DNA of 64,000 bases from Nocardioides jensenii JCM 1364 = NBRC 14755 (GCF_001552535.1 NZ_BCRJ01000046.1:1-64000), one strand, 5' to 3'; positions 26,935 through 36,417 are shown, counted from the first letter of the stretch. The notes: generated from the letters alone by a model not told the origin. Translations and numbers: made by a program.

Positions 26935-28379
26935 CGGGAAACCACCTCGTAGTCGGCCGGGTCGAACTTCGCCTGATTCTTGTAGTCGAGCCCGAGCAGG
27001 GGCCAGTTGGTCGTGATTCGCCCGTCCTCCTGGCGATACCAGGACGTGCACTGGCTCCAGACACTGCCGCCGAGCTTCGCCTGAATGCGCTTGTCGTGGG
27101 CCTGCTCCACGTCGCGGCGTACGGCGACGGGCGCCCCCGAGGAGGCGATGTGTCGGACGTAGTCACCGAGGTGTCTGGCCTGGGCTTCGAGGAAGTAGAT
27201 GATCGAGCCGCCACCGGTGTTGGTGTTGGGGCCGTACATGATCAGCAGGTTGGGGAACCCGGGCACGGTCATGCCGAAGAAGGCGTGCGCTCCACTGGCC
27301 CATTCGTCGTGCAGCTCGCGGCCACCCGGGCCCTTGATCGACATCGGCGCCAAGAACTCGGTCGCCTTGAAACCAGTGCCCCAGATGATCACGTCGACCT
27401 CGTGCTCGACGCCGTCGGCAGTTCGCACCCCCTGGGGCGTGATCTCGGAGATCGCATCGGTGGTCACCTCGACGTTGGGTCTGGCCAGTGCAGGAAGGTA
27501 GTTGTTGGAGAAGAGGATGCGCTTGCAGCCGACCGGGTAGTCGGGCCAGATCTTCTCGAACAGGCCCGGCTTCGCCTTGGTCTGCCGCTTCATGTGCGCC
27601 TTGGAGGCCGCCTTGATCGCTGCGGCCAACGGCTTCGCGTGCACCCAGGCGACGCTCAGGCTCTCGACGACGCCGTACCACGTGGCGCGCTCGGCGAGCT
27701 GGGTGGCGGGCACCCGTTCGAAGACCTTGTGGTGTCGGTCCGAGAACTTCCGGTCGGGGCGCGGGATGATGTAGGGCGCCGAGCGCTGGAAGAGCGTCAG
27801 TTCGGCGACCTCGGGCTGGATCTCGGGAACGAACTGCACCGCACTGGCCCCGGTGCCGATCACCGCGACCCGCTTGCCGGCCAGATCGACGTCGTGGTCC
27901 CACAGCGCGGAGTGGAAGGCCGGGCCCGAGAACGAGTCGCGGCCCGGGATGTCGGGGTACGACGGTCGCGAGAGCTGCCCGACCGCCGACACCAGCACGT
28001 CGACCACGACGGTCTCGCCGGTGCTGAGCTCGACGGACCATGTGCCGGCGGCATCGTCGTAGTCGGCCCCGAGCACTTCGGTGTCGAAACGCACGTGCCG
28101 GCGTACGTCGAAGGTGTCGGCGACCTCGCGCATGTAGTCGAGGATCGCGGGCTGGCGGGAGAACCGGCGTGGCCAACGAGGGTTGGGCGCGAACGAGAAC
28201 GAGTAGAACGGCGAGGGCACGTCACAGGCAGCACCGGGGTAGGTGTTCTCGCGCCAGACACCGCCGACGTCAGCAGCCTTCTCGAAGACAACGATGTCGT
28301 CGAAGCCCTGCTTCTTCAGCTCGATGACGGCGGCCAGGCCACCGAAGCCGGTGCCGATGACGGCAATGGAGGGGCTCAT
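26931..28379 (-). CDS. Baeyer-Villiger-type flavin monooxygenase
   Basis: Class B flavin monooxygenase of 482 residues that inserts oxygen next to a ketone, using FAD and NADPH. The FAD site is AVIGTGFGGLAAVIELKKQG at the N-terminus. The family fingerprint FSGPAFHSALWDHD (~155, variant of FxGxxxHxxxW) is followed by the NADPH Rossmann GKRVAVIGTGASAVQFVPEI (~172). DVIIWGTGFKATEFL (~355) and LIMYGPNTNTGGGSIIYFLEAQ (~405) are typical. ATG 28379 is chosen; the longer open frame upstream has no similarity. First gene of the operon with the GMC oxidase and DUF4334 protein. Confidence 0.9.
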   Translation of the reverse strand: MSPSIAVIGTGFGGLAAVIELKKQGFDDIVVFEKAADVGGVWRENTYPGAACDVPSPFYSFSFAPNPRWPRRFSRQPAILDYMREVADTFDVRRHVRFDTEVLGADYDDAAGTWSVELSTGETVVVDVLVSAVGQLSRPSYPDIPGRDSFSGPAFHSALWDHDVDLAGKRVAVIGTGASAVQFVPEIQPEVAELTLFQRSAPYIIPRPDRKFSDRHHKVFERVPATQLAERATWYGVVESLSVAWVHAKPLAAAIKAASKAHMKRQTKAKPGLFEKIWPDYPVGCKRILFSNNYLPALARPNVEVTTDAISEITPQGVRTADGVEHEVDVIIWGTGFKATEFLAPMSIKGPGGRELHDEWASGAHAFFGMTVPGFPNLLIMYGPNTNTGGGSIIYFLEAQARHLGDYVRHIASSGAPVAVRRDVEQAHDKRIQAKLGGSVWSQCTSWYRQEDGRITTNWPLLGLDYKNQAKFDPADYEVVSR

Positions 28380-28400
28380 CGATTCCTCTCGAATCCAACA

Positions 28401-28422
28401 AAACAGTTGATGCATACGGTTT
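28401..28422. promoter_or_regulatory. Candidate TetR operator
   Basis: An imperfect palindrome, AAACAGT-8 bp-ACGGTTT, lies 22 bp upstream of the monooxygenase start in the 161-bp space shared with the TetR gene at 28541. Six of seven arm positions pair. Confidence 0.4.
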
Positions 28423-28540
28423 CTAGTTTCACCAGCACGTCGGCACACTGTCAAGAGGTGGCAGCCGCGAATGGGCAAAAGCGGGACATCCCGTTGCCGA
28501 CGATTGACCCATGTAACCGTCACATCGTATTGTTTGTTGC

Positions 28541-29203
28541 GTGACAGTGACTCCGCCCCGACGCACCCAGGCCGAGCGCCGGGCGTCGACCCGCGCCCGG
28601 ATCCTCACCTGCACGGCCGATTCCCTGCTCGAGCGGGGCTATGCCGCGACCACGATCAGCGAGATCCAGGAACGGGCCGGCATGGCCCGCGGCACGGTGC
28701 AGCACCACTTCCCCACGCGAGCCGAGTTGCTGATCGCCGCCATCACCCACGTGGTCGACGCGCGACTGGAGAAGTTCCGTCGCGAGGCCGAGCTCCTGCC
28801 GCCCGATCAGGACCGCATGCAGGCCGTGGTCGATCTGGCTTGGCGCGACCTGAACAGTCCGGCGTTCTTCACTGCCCTCGAGCTCTGGGTCGCGGCGCGC
28901 ACCGACGCCGACCTGCGCGAGCGACTGCTCAGCGAGGAGACGCGAGTCTTCGCTGAGATGCGCAAGCTCTATGCCCAGGTGCTCTGCGAGCCCTACACCT
29001 CAGACGCCCGCACCGAGACCCTGGTCGAGTTCACCATCGCCCTGCTGAGTGGCCTGTCGGTGACCGCGATGCTCACCGGCTCTCTCGGCCAACGCGAGGC
29101 CGTGCTCCGGCGGTGGAAGCGCGCCCTGGCCGTGATGGTCGGTCAACTGCCGGCCGATGAGCTGCTCGAGGGCCGCCCACTCCGCCGGGCCTCCACGGAC
29201 TGA
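28541..29203 (+). CDS. TetR-type regulator divergent from the monooxygenase operon
   Basis: A 220-residue regulator with the N-terminal HTH RRASTRARILTCTADSLLERGYAATTISEIQERAGMARGTVQHHFPTRAELLIAAI (~8-62). The C-terminal ligand domain (~80-200) has a TetR_C-type helix set (FFTALELWVAARTDADLRERLL). GTG start at 28541. By position it should control the divergent BVMO-GMC-DUF4334 operon and possibly sense its substrate; the ligand is not known. Confidence 0.85.
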   Translation: MTVTPPRRTQAERRASTRARILTCTADSLLERGYAATTISEIQERAGMARGTVQHHFPTRAELLIAAITHVVDARLEKFRREAELLPPDQDRMQAVVDLAWRDLNSPAFFTALELWVAARTDADLRERLLSEETRVFAEMRKLYAQVLCEPYTSDARTETLVEFTIALLSGLSVTAMLTGSLGQREAVLRRWKRALAVMVGQLPADELLEGRPLRRASTD

Positions 29204-29260
29204 CCCAGACATCCTTCACCGCGACCGCGACTCAGGCCGGGCTCATCGGCAGATCGAGAC

Positions 29261-29581
29261 TCAGAGGCTGAGCACGCGCAGCCTCACGCCCCGTGCCCTC
29301 GCCGAGCCCCGCCAGCTGCGCAGACGGGGGCGGCAGAGCAGGTGGACGCTGACCGCACAGTCGCACCCCTCCGCACGGCACACCACGGTGACCCTGACCT
29401 CGGCAGGCTCGGCACAGCGCCGCGGAGGGACGTCGTCCGAGTGCCGACAGTCGCAGCGCGGTGCATTCGCGTCTCGGGCGACGACGAGTCGCGAGGTGAG
29501 ATCTGGGCGGACGGATGTCTTCGGCACGGTGCCTCCTGGGATCGGTTCGTGACCGATCACGATCCGCAGTTCCACCGACAT
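29261..29581 (-). CDS. Doubtful Cys-rich small protein
   Basis: A 106-codon frame from ATG 29581 has six cysteines in its middle (RCDCRHSDD, RRCAEP, VCRAEGCDCAVSVHLLC), which could suggest a metal site. The Arg content is high, no ribosome site is clear, and I recognise no family. The surrounding 29204-29799 otherwise shows no supported gene; this is the best of several weak frames. Confidence 0.18.
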   Translation of the reverse strand: MSVELRIVIGHEPIPGGTVPKTSVRPDLTSRLVVARDANAPRCDCRHSDDVPPRRCAEPAEVRVTVVCRAEGCDCAVSVHLLCRPRLRSWRGSARARGVRLRVLSL

Positions 29582-29799
29582 TTCCCGGCGGTTCTCCACA
29601 GGTGCTTGATTGACCCCAATGACGACGTCCCCGCGGGCGAGCGACAAGTGGATCGATCTCGGAGCCCTGCCGGATCCTGCGCCAGTCCGGCCGCGATCTC
29701 GCACTGACTCATCCCGCTCGCGGTGGACTCGGCTTCCTCACGGAGATAGCCGCTCGCCGGCCTCGGTGCGATGCCGCGCTCTCGCGGCGCCTCGTCGTC

Positions 29800-30198
29800 C
29801 CAGCCTGCGAACCATACCCAGTTGCTTCGGCTGGCGGCGGTCAGCCGGCGGAGGCCGCCGCAGCGCTCAGCGGATCACACGGGTTCGTCCTCGGCAACCC
29901 GGTACACCGCTCGACCTACTCCTCGCTGACGGCCAGCTTCCTTGAAGCCGTTCAGCGAGCACCGGGTCCGTTGGCGGGCAAGCCGGTGGCAATCGTGATG
30001 ACGGCTGCAGCGCCTGAGCATCTTTTGGCTACTGAGCGCTTGAACGCGCCGCTCGGAAGCTCCTTCGCTGCGTTGTGTTTGACGCCCGAGCTCTTCCTCC
30101 GAAGCGAGGCATTCGAGGACGAGCGACTCTCAGCTCGGTTCGAGGCACTAGCTCGAGCGCACGGAGAGGCTCTGGGTGAGCAGTGCCTGGCGTGGTGA
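29800..30198 (+). pseudogene. NADPH-dependent FMN reductase remnant
   Basis: Reading the frame backward from the stop at 30196-30198 gives GSHGFVLGNPVHRSTYSSL, FLEAVQRAPGPLAGKPVAIVMTAAAPEHLLATERLNAPLGSSFAAL and a helical end, which match the middle and C-terminal part of SsuE/flavodoxin-like FMN reductases. The frame is open upstream to 29623 but contains no ATG, GTG or TTG before TTG 29971, and the N-terminal P-loop for FMN is absent. It is therefore probably an N-terminally decayed gene. It ends 19 bp before selO. Confidence 0.45.
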
Positions 30199-30217
30199 AG
30201 GGCCGTAGCGTGGAGGG

Positions 30218-31681
30218 ATGAGCGTCACGCTGACATCGAGCATCACACTCGGCAACCGCTTCGCACGCGAGCTGCCGGAGCTGGCCGTCGACTGGCAGGC
30301 CGAGAAGTTTCCCGACCCGCGCCTGCTGGTGCTCAACGAGCTGCTGGCCGTCGACCTCGGGTTCGACCCGGCGTGGCTGCGGACGCCGCAGGGCGTCCGG
30401 CTCCTGGTGGGCAGCGCAGTGCCCGATGGGGCCACTCCGGTGGCGCAGGCCTATGCCGGCCACCAGTTCGGCGGCTACGTCCCGCGTCTCGGTGACGGCC
30501 GCGCTCTTCTCCTCGGCGAGGTCACCGACGCCGAAGGCCGGCAGCGGGACCTGCACCTGAAGGGCTCAGGCCGAACTCCGTTTGCCCGGGGCGGGGACGG
30601 ACTGGCCGCGGTGGGCCCGATGCTGCGCGAGTACGTCGTGAGTGAGGCGATGCACGCCCTCGGCGTCCCCACCACCCGGTCGCTGGCCGTCGTGGCGACC
30701 GGCCAACGGGTCTTGCGGGAGACCGCCCTGCCCGGCGCAGTGCTCAGCCGTGTGGCCAGCAGCCACCTGCGGGTGGGCACCTTCCAATACGCGCGCGACA
30801 CTGGCGACGTCGATCTGCTGCGCCGGCTGGCCGACTGCGCCATCGAGCGCCATTACCCGGCCGCAGCCGGGTCTGAGCGGCCCTACCGGGCGCTGTTCGA
30901 GGCGGTCGTCGCCGCCCAGGCGTCACTGGTCGCCCGGTGGATGCTGCTCGGCTTCGTGCATGGAGTCATGAATACCGACAACATGACGATCTCCGGGGAG
31001 AGCATCGACTACGGCCCCTGTGCGTTCATCGACTCCTTCGACCCGGACACGGTGTTCAGCTCCATTGACCACGGTGGCCGCTACGCCTACGGCAACCAGC
31101 CGCTCGTGGCCGAGTGGAACCTCGCCCGCTTCGCCGAGACCCTCCTCCCACTGCTCGACGAGGACCGGGAGCGGGCGGTCGAGCTCGCGGTCGAGTCGCT
31201 GGAGCGTTATGGACACCAGTACAGCGACGCCTGGTCGGCCGGCATGCGAGCCAAGCTCGGGCTGCCCGACGGCCTGGACACTGCTATCGGTGACGCCCTG
31301 GTCGAGGACCTGCTCCGGCTCCTGCGCCACGGACGTGTCGACTGGACCGGCTTCTTCCGAGCGATGGGTGCCGCTGCCCGGGGTGACACCCAGTTGGCGC
31401 GCAGCCTGTTCCACGACCTCGCGGCCTTCGACACCTGGGCCGAACAGTGGCGCGCAGTCGGCCCCGACGCCGACTCAATGGACCGGGTCAACCCCGTCTA
31501 CATCCCGCGCAACCACCTGGTCGAGGGGGCGCTGACCGCGGCCACCGACGGTGACCTCGATCCGGTCCTGCGGCTGCTGGAGGCGGTGTCCTCGCCGTAC
31601 GTCGAGCGGCCCGGCCTGGAGCGATACGCCGAGCCGGCACCGGAGGACTTCGGCACCTACCAGACCTTCTGCGGGACCTGA
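30218..31681 (+). CDS. selO: Protein adenylyltransferase SelO
   Basis: Pseudokinase-fold enzyme (YdiU/UPF0061) that transfers AMP to Ser/Thr/Tyr of redox-related proteins. The 487 residues carry the family blocks: [26 protein letters not shown] (~75), [49 protein letters not shown] (~110-155), [29 protein letters not shown] (~245-275) and the C-terminal [17 protein letters not shown]. It ends TYQTFCGT with Cys third from the end, the bacterial counterpart of the selenocysteine in animal SelO. ATG 30218. Confidence 0.95.
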   Translation: MSVTLTSSITLGNRFARELPELAVDWQAEKFPDPRLLVLNELLAVDLGFDPAWLRTPQGVRLLVGSAVPDGATPVAQAYAGHQFGGYVPRLGDGRALLLGEVTDAEGRQRDLHLKGSGRTPFARGGDGLAAVGPMLREYVVSEAMHALGVPTTRSLAVVATGQRVLRETALPGAVLSRVASSHLRVGTFQYARDTGDVDLLRRLADCAIERHYPAAAGSERPYRALFEAVVAAQASLVARWMLLGFVHGVMNTDNMTISGESIDYGPCAFIDSFDPDTVFSSIDHGGRYAYGNQPLVAEWNLARFAETLLPLLDEDRERAVELAVESLERYGHQYSDAWSAGMRAKLGLPDGLDTAIGDALVEDLLRLLRHGRVDWTGFFRAMGAAARGDTQLARSLFHDLAAFDTWAEQWRAVGPDADSMDRVNPVYIPRNHLVEGALTAATDGDLDPVLRLLEAVSSPYVERPGLERYAEPAPEDFGTYQTFCGT

Positions 31682-32176
31682 GCGCCCCGAGCTGCTCGAG
31701 GTGACCCGCGCGGCGCACTTCATGCCGATCTGAAGTTCGCGGGTCCAGCCGATGCAGGATGGGCCCTCGGGGCATCGCCGCGTGCAGTAGCCCAGCACGG
31801 CTGGAAGGTCGAGCTCTCACCGGAGGGCGCCTTCGATGGCCACACAACCGGAGCCTGATCGACCCGTCTGATCAGAAAACGGCCGCCAGAGTTCGCGCCG
31901 ATTGATCGCCTGGCCGACCCGGATGCCTTGGCCTCGATCGACCGACGATCTGGGTGGCGTGAGCGCGTCGTGAAGTGAGAATGCCCTTACGTGCTGGGAA
32001 ATCTGTCTTCTCCAGGGACCGATTTCGACCATCACGACGGGCATCTCTAGATGCAACTACGCCACACGTCGGTCGGGACAGCTCCGGCACAGGTCGAGAG
32101 CAGGGCATGCAGGTGTGAGTGCACGCATGGACTCAGGGGCACATCCCTAGACTCGCATGATGGCTGACGGTGCTGC
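31682..32176. other. Gene-free stretch between selO and a TetR gene
   Basis: About 495 bp between convergent genes. Short frames here have no start plus ribosome site and no recognisable family. I see no convincing terminator hairpin or RNA gene. Confidence 0.5.
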
Positions 32177-32842
32177 TCAGGGTTGGTCGCCCACGGTCTT
32201 GCGGTCGAGCACCAACCGCAGCGCGAACTCCACATAGCGGTCGGCGATCTTCTCCGGGGTCGCGACGCCCTCGATGCGGAACCAGTCGGCCACCCCGTTG
32301 CACAACGAGAGCACCGCCCTGGTGGTCTCGTGCGGGTCACCGGGGCCGAAGTCACCGAGGGTCTGTCCCGCGATCACCTCGGTGAGCACGAGTCGCTGGA
32401 AGCGGTCCCGCAGCTCCACGTGCTTGGGTCGGTGCTTCTCGTCCAGCGCGTCGATCTCGCGCACCAGGTGCGCGAACTTCTGCATGTGGGTCAGATGCAG
32501 GACCACGCACCGGATCAGTGCCGCGAATCGTGTGCGAGGGTCCCGTCCAGCCGCCGCGAGTGCCGCCTCGGAACGGCGGGTGAGCTCCTGGTTCGAGAGC
32601 GTGAGCAACTCGGTCAGGATGTCCTGCTTTGAGGAGAAGTTGTAGTAGAGACCCGGCACCGTCATGCCTGCCTCCGCCGCGATGGCCCGGACGCTGGTCC
32701 CGTGATAGCCGAGCCGGACGAAGAGGTCCAGTGCAGCGCTGAGCAGCGGGTGCAGCTGGAGCGGCGGATTCGCGTAGTGCTGCCACTCGGCTGCGTCGAC
32801 CTCGGTCGGTTCCGTCGACGGCGTCGTCGCTTCCCTGCTCAT
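32177..32842 (-). CDS. TetR-type regulator closing the CoA-ester operon
   Basis: A 221-residue regulator. After a 30-residue acidic leader the HTH reads LHPLLSAALDLFVRLGYHGTSVRAIAAEAGMTVPGLYYNFSSKQDILTELL (~28-80). The effector domain (~95-210) resembles TetR_C_33/KstR2-like helices (HMQKFAHLVREIDALDEKHRPKHVELRDRF). ATG 32842 overlaps the MaoC stop (ATGA), so it is co-transcribed with that operon. It is the natural candidate to bind the paired operators at 37426-37441 and 37525-37540. Confidence 0.85.
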   Translation of the reverse strand: MSREATTPSTEPTEVDAAEWQHYANPPLQLHPLLSAALDLFVRLGYHGTSVRAIAAEAGMTVPGLYYNFSSKQDILTELLTLSNQELTRRSEAALAAAGRDPRTRFAALIRCVVLHLTHMQKFAHLVREIDALDEKHRPKHVELRDRFQRLVLTEVIAGQTLGDFGPGDPHETTRAVLSLCNGVADWFRIEGVATPEKIADRYVEFALRLVLDRKTVGDQP

Positions 32843-33756
32843 GTCTCCGATCGATTCCCCGGGACCGCCGGTTGTGGTGCCACTACTGCTGTGCAGTGCA
32901 CTCCGCGTGCATGTGCTGCCTGCACGCGGACGGTCTCGGGAACGATAGCGCCTGCAACTGGTTCACCGGAGAACTCCAGCACGTCGCCGGGGAACGTCGG
33001 GGCGGCGAGACGGAGGTGGAGGTGCCCCGGGTCCTCAATGCCCCACTGGCGGTGCCCATAGGCACAGACCATCCCGGCTGTGGTCACGATGCTCACGATG
33101 ATGTCGCGAAGCCCCTGGGCCGCGGCGACGGCGTGGTCGTGGTGGACCGACTCATGGTCGTTCGACGCCAGCGCTCCGGCGATCACCAGGCTCCGTGTGG
33201 CCGCCACCGACTCGGCCCTGTCCAGTACGTCGACAGCGGCACCAGGCTCCGGAGTGCCCGGAGCAGCAGCCCGGGGGCGGTAGTAGAACGTCCGCGCCCG
33301 GACCGACCCCACCTCCTGCTCATCCTGCTTGACCATGCTGAAGGCGATGGTCACGAACTGCCCGTCCCCCAGGCGGGTCGACTTCGGCTCGCTGACCTCA
33401 TCGACCCAGCAGCGCTCACTGACCAGGTCCCCCACCCGCAGGTCGGCATACCTGTTCAACTCATAGTTGGTGGCCACCACGCTGTCATAGCCGTGCTCAC
33501 GCGCCAGGGCCCGGACGCGCGCATGCACCGTGGGGTGGCGTCGTCTGCCCTCAGTCGTTCGCGGAGCTGCCCACGTCTGCAGCATCGACATCGGGGCGAC
33601 TTGGTCGGCGCCCCGATCGGGCAGATGGAGCGGACTCTCCTCGCCGATCGCTGCGCACCAGGTGGTGATGGCATGCGCGGAAACCGGGAACTCCGCCGTA
33701 CGGACCGAGGGCTCTGCCGCTGTCGCCACCGCGACCGCCTGCGTGAAGTCACTCAT
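32839..33756 (-). CDS. MaoC-like double hot-dog protein
   Basis: A 305-residue protein of the FAS1A/MaoC N-terminal dehydratase type. The N-terminal hot-dog (~10-160) contains YDSVVATNYELNRYADLRVGDLVSERCWVDEVSEPKSTRLGDGQFVTI. The second domain (~185-300) contains SNDHESVHHDHAVAAAQGLRDIIVSIVTTAGMVCAYGHRQWG and APTFPGDVLEFSGE. The hydratase Asp/His pair is only loosely visible (NDHESVHHD), so it may hydrate an enoyl-CoA or act as a thioester-binding relative. ATG 33756; overlaps both neighbours. Confidence 0.75.
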   Translation of the reverse strand: MSDFTQAVAVATAAEPSVRTAEFPVSAHAITTWCAAIGEESPLHLPDRGADQVAPMSMLQTWAAPRTTEGRRRHPTVHARVRALAREHGYDSVVATNYELNRYADLRVGDLVSERCWVDEVSEPKSTRLGDGQFVTIAFSMVKQDEQEVGSVRARTFYYRPRAAAPGTPEPGAAVDVLDRAESVAATRSLVIAGALASNDHESVHHDHAVAAAQGLRDIIVSIVTTAGMVCAYGHRQWGIEDPGHLHLRLAAPTFPGDVLEFSGEPVAGAIVPETVRVQAAHARGVHCTAVVAPQPAVPGNRSET

Positions 33757-34882
33757 CCGGGCTGACCTCCCATCGCGCGTCGTGGATCGAGCCAGCGGAG
33801 ACGGCGGCCCGCGGCGCGGGCAGGTCGACCATCTTGACCGGGGTCGCCGCACCCTTGACCCCCGAGGAGTCCACCAGGATGCCGGTCTCCGCGGTCAGCG
33901 GACTGGCCACGACTCCGGCGTGGTCCTGGACCGGCGCGGCCAGGATGCCCCGCGCCGTGAGCTCGGCCAGCCACGCGGCTGCTGACCGGGTGGAGAAGAC
34001 AGCGGCGAGTACGTCGTACAGCTCGGCGCGGTTGCGTGCACGCGCTGCCCCGGTGGCGAACCGCTCGTCCTCCGCGAGCTCAGTGAGTCCGAGGCATGAC
34101 AGCAGCTCGCGCCAGTGGTGGGGCAGATAGGCGGAAATGACGATGTCGGCGTCGGCGCACGTGAACAGGTCCGCCGGAGCGGACAGGGGGGCGGTGTTGC
34201 CCATGCGCTCACCCTGGACCCCGCTGTGCAGGAACTCGGCGAGCGGACCGGTCTGGAGGTGCACTGCCGCGTCATAGAGGCTGATCTCGACGTGTTCACC
34301 CACGTTGGTCCGCGCCCGTCGCAGCAGCGCGGCGAGGATGCCGTGGGTGAGCGCGTGCGCGGCCGCGGCGTCGACGACGGTGAACCCGACCTTCAGCGGG
34401 TGGCCACCCACCTCGCCGGTGGTCGACATGAGGCCGCTCTCGGCCTGGACCAGGATGTCCACGCCACCTCGCTTCTCACCCAGCGGTCCACGGCCGAAGC
34501 CCGTCACAGCGGCATAGACCACCGCCGGATTGATGGCGTGGATGTCGTCATGGCCGAGGCCGAGACGCTCCATGACCCCGGGGCGGGACGAGGTGAGGAC
34601 AACGTCCGCCTCGCGGCACAGGCGCAGCACGGCGGCCTTGTCGTCGGCGTCGCGCAGGTCCGCGATGACCAAGGTCTTGTTGCGGTTGTAGGCCGCGAAC
34701 ACGGGCGACGGGTCGACGTCCAGCACGGTGGACGACCGCAATTGTCGGGCACCGTCCCCTGCAGGCGGCTCCACCTTGATCACGCTGGCGCCGTAGTCGG
34801 CCAGGAGCAGGCCCGCGCCGGGGCCGGCGACCATCTGGGCGAGTTCGAGGACCTTGATCCCCTCCAACGGTGGTGTCGTCAC
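33749..34882 (-). CDS. CaiB/BaiF class III CoA-transferase
   Basis: A 377-residue CoA-transferase moving CoA between a donor and a carboxylic acid. Seen: GIKVLELAQMVAGPGAGLLLADYGASVIKVEPPAGDGAR (~8-47), NRNKTLVIADLRDA, RPGVMERLGLGHDDIHAINPAVVYAAVTGFG (~105-135). A segment GGVDILVQAESGLMSTTGEVGG carries the conserved Asp-nucleophile region (VDILVQA). Start GTG at 34882 overlaps the preceding stop as GTGA. It should activate the pathway acid; the acid is unknown. Confidence 0.88.
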   Translation of the reverse strand: MTTPPLEGIKVLELAQMVAGPGAGLLLADYGASVIKVEPPAGDGARQLRSSTVLDVDPSPVFAAYNRNKTLVIADLRDADDKAAVLRLCREADVVLTSSRPGVMERLGLGHDDIHAINPAVVYAAVTGFGRGPLGEKRGGVDILVQAESGLMSTTGEVGGHPLKVGFTVVDAAAAHALTHGILAALLRRARTNVGEHVEISLYDAAVHLQTGPLAEFLHSGVQGERMGNTAPLSAPADLFTCADADIVISAYLPHHWRELLSCLGLTELAEDERFATGAARARNRAELYDVLAAVFSTRSAAAWLAELTARGILAAPVQDHAGVVASPLTAETGILVDSSGVKGAATPVKMVDLPAPRAAVSAGSIHDARWEVSPDE

Positions 34883-35994
34883 AGGCCATACCTCGGCAGG
34901 TTCCCGCTCAGGATCAGGGTCATGCTGCCCGTGCCGGTGGTCTGGCCCTGAGCTGTGGTGAGGTTCAGGGAGACGGGCTGGATTCGGTGCCAGTGCTGGT
35001 CGCTGGAGCCGTCGGGATAGACGATCGTGGCGGGGTCACTGACGTCCCACTCGTCATGTTCCACGAGGTCGTCCCCGCGCCAAGCGCCGAGGCCGCGGCG
35101 GTCGTCATAGCCGCCGTAGTAGCCCAAACCCTGCATCGCGACGGCCGATCCCAGCGGGGTGCACACCCAGGTCAGCTCCTCGCCCGTGGCAGTGGCCGCA
35201 CGGAAGGTGGCCTTCGCGAAGCGGCGAGTTCCGGGGTGGAGCTCCACCTCCATGCCGGCGCCCTCGATCTCGGCGGTGGGGCCGTTCGGCAGCGCTCGCA
35301 GGTCGCCGGAGAGGTAGCCCTCGTCGCTCGCCCGGCCGCTGAACAGCAGGTGCCCAGCGTGAGTGTCGGTGGAATAGAACAGGAACGCCATCGCGAATCC
35401 GTCCTCATCGAGCGTCCGGCGCGGCCCGGTCACCGGTTCCTTGATGCCGATGCGCGCTCGCACTCCCCACGAGTGGTCGCGGCAGGTCCACCAGTCCTCG
35501 ACGGCGACGTCCTCGCCGCCCACATGCAGGCGGCCCTGGACGCGCCCGATCTGGTCGAAGCGCTGGTAGTCTTCCTTGACACGACTGCCGTCGCGCTCGA
35601 AGTGGGGCTTCTCCAGGGTCGGTGGGGCGATGCCGGTCCAGGTCAGGTCGGCGGACAGCCTGCCCTCCGGGTCGTCGAACCGCAGTCGCAACTGCTGGAG
35701 CGGCTCGATGATCTCCACCGAGATCGGTCCGCAGGTGCTCTCGAACTCCGTGCCCAGTGAGGTCGAGGCGCGCAGGTTGTATTGCCTGCCGTCACGGACG
35801 ATGACCACCCCGGCGTCGAGGACGTTCATGTTGCGATAGGCGCCCATCGTGACCTGGATGCTGGTCCGGCCGTCGGGGGCCACAGCGTTGAACCAGTAGC
35901 GATCGAAGAACCGTGGGTCGGAGGTGTTCACGTGGGCGAACGGCTCAGACGTCTGGTGCCACAGGGTGTCGTCCATGCGGGTGAGCACACTCAT
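34879..35994 (-). CDS. AttH/CrtC-like lipocalin-fold protein of unknown role
   Basis: A 371-residue all-beta protein. I see GRTSIQVTMGAYRNMNVLDAGVVIVRDG, then EDWWTCRDHSWGVRARIG (~170), a motif typical of AttH/hydroxyneurosporene-synthase-like double lipocalins, and later LSGDLRALPNGPTAEIEGAGMEVELHPG. Proteins of this kind occur in catabolic clusters with phosphotransferases and CoA enzymes; some relatives are isomerases or hydratases of terpenoid-like substrates. No catalytic residues can be assigned. ATG 35994, 3 bp after the small partner gene. Confidence 0.6.
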   Translation of the reverse strand: MSVLTRMDDTLWHQTSEPFAHVNTSDPRFFDRYWFNAVAPDGRTSIQVTMGAYRNMNVLDAGVVIVRDGRQYNLRASTSLGTEFESTCGPISVEIIEPLQQLRLRFDDPEGRLSADLTWTGIAPPTLEKPHFERDGSRVKEDYQRFDQIGRVQGRLHVGGEDVAVEDWWTCRDHSWGVRARIGIKEPVTGPRRTLDEDGFAMAFLFYSTDTHAGHLLFSGRASDEGYLSGDLRALPNGPTAEIEGAGMEVELHPGTRRFAKATFRAATATGEELTWVCTPLGSAVAMQGLGYYGGYDDRRGLGAWRGDDLVEHDEWDVSDPATIVYPDGSSDQHWHRIQPVSLNLTTAQGQTTGTGSMTLILSGNLPRYGL

Positions 35995-35997
35995 GAC

Positions 35998-36417
35998 TCA
36001 TTGCTCCTCTGGGTCGGTGCCGGTGTTGAGGGTCGGCACATAGCGCAAGGGATAACGACGCGCACGTGCGTCGAGATGCTGCAGGACGTCCGGGTCCGGC
36101 TGGCCGGGCTCCGCCGCGACGAGTGCTTCGAGCCGTCGACGCAGCTCCTCGTTGAGCCGATCATTGGCCTCGACGTCGAGGGGGTCGACCTCCGCGTCCG
36201 GGGTGGCCACGTCACGGTCGCCGAGCAACCGGAGCATCTCGGCGTTGTCCCAGGCCAGGAACGGCAGGATCCGGGGCCACGCTTCGGCGACCAGGACCAG
36301 GCCGGCGATCACGGACTCCGTCGTACGCCGTGACGCGTGGTCGGTGAGGTGCGGGAGGGTCACCTCGCGCAGTGTCTCGACCGTGCGGGTGAGCTGGTCG
36401 GTGATGGTGGGCTTCAT
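35998..36417 (-). CDS. Small helical partner of the APH kinase (LvaB-like arrangement)
   Basis: A 139-residue, mostly helical protein (TDQLTRTVETLREVTLPHL, TTESVIAGLVLVAEAWPRILPFLAWDNAEMLRLL, NDRLNEELRRRLEALV). ATG 36417 overlaps the kinase stop as ATGA. The pair of APH-type kinase and small helical protein mirrors LvaA-LvaB of Pseudomonas levulinate catabolism, where LvaB is needed for full activity of the hydroxyacyl-CoA kinase. Sequence similarity is only suggestive, so the role is a hypothesis from position, size and helix pattern. Confidence 0.5.
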   Translation of the reverse strand: MKPTITDQLTRTVETLREVTLPHLTDHASRRTTESVIAGLVLVAEAWPRILPFLAWDNAEMLRLLGDRDVATPDAEVDPLDVEANDRLNEELRRRLEALVAAEPGQPDPDVLQHLDARARRYPLRYVPTLNTGTDPEEQ

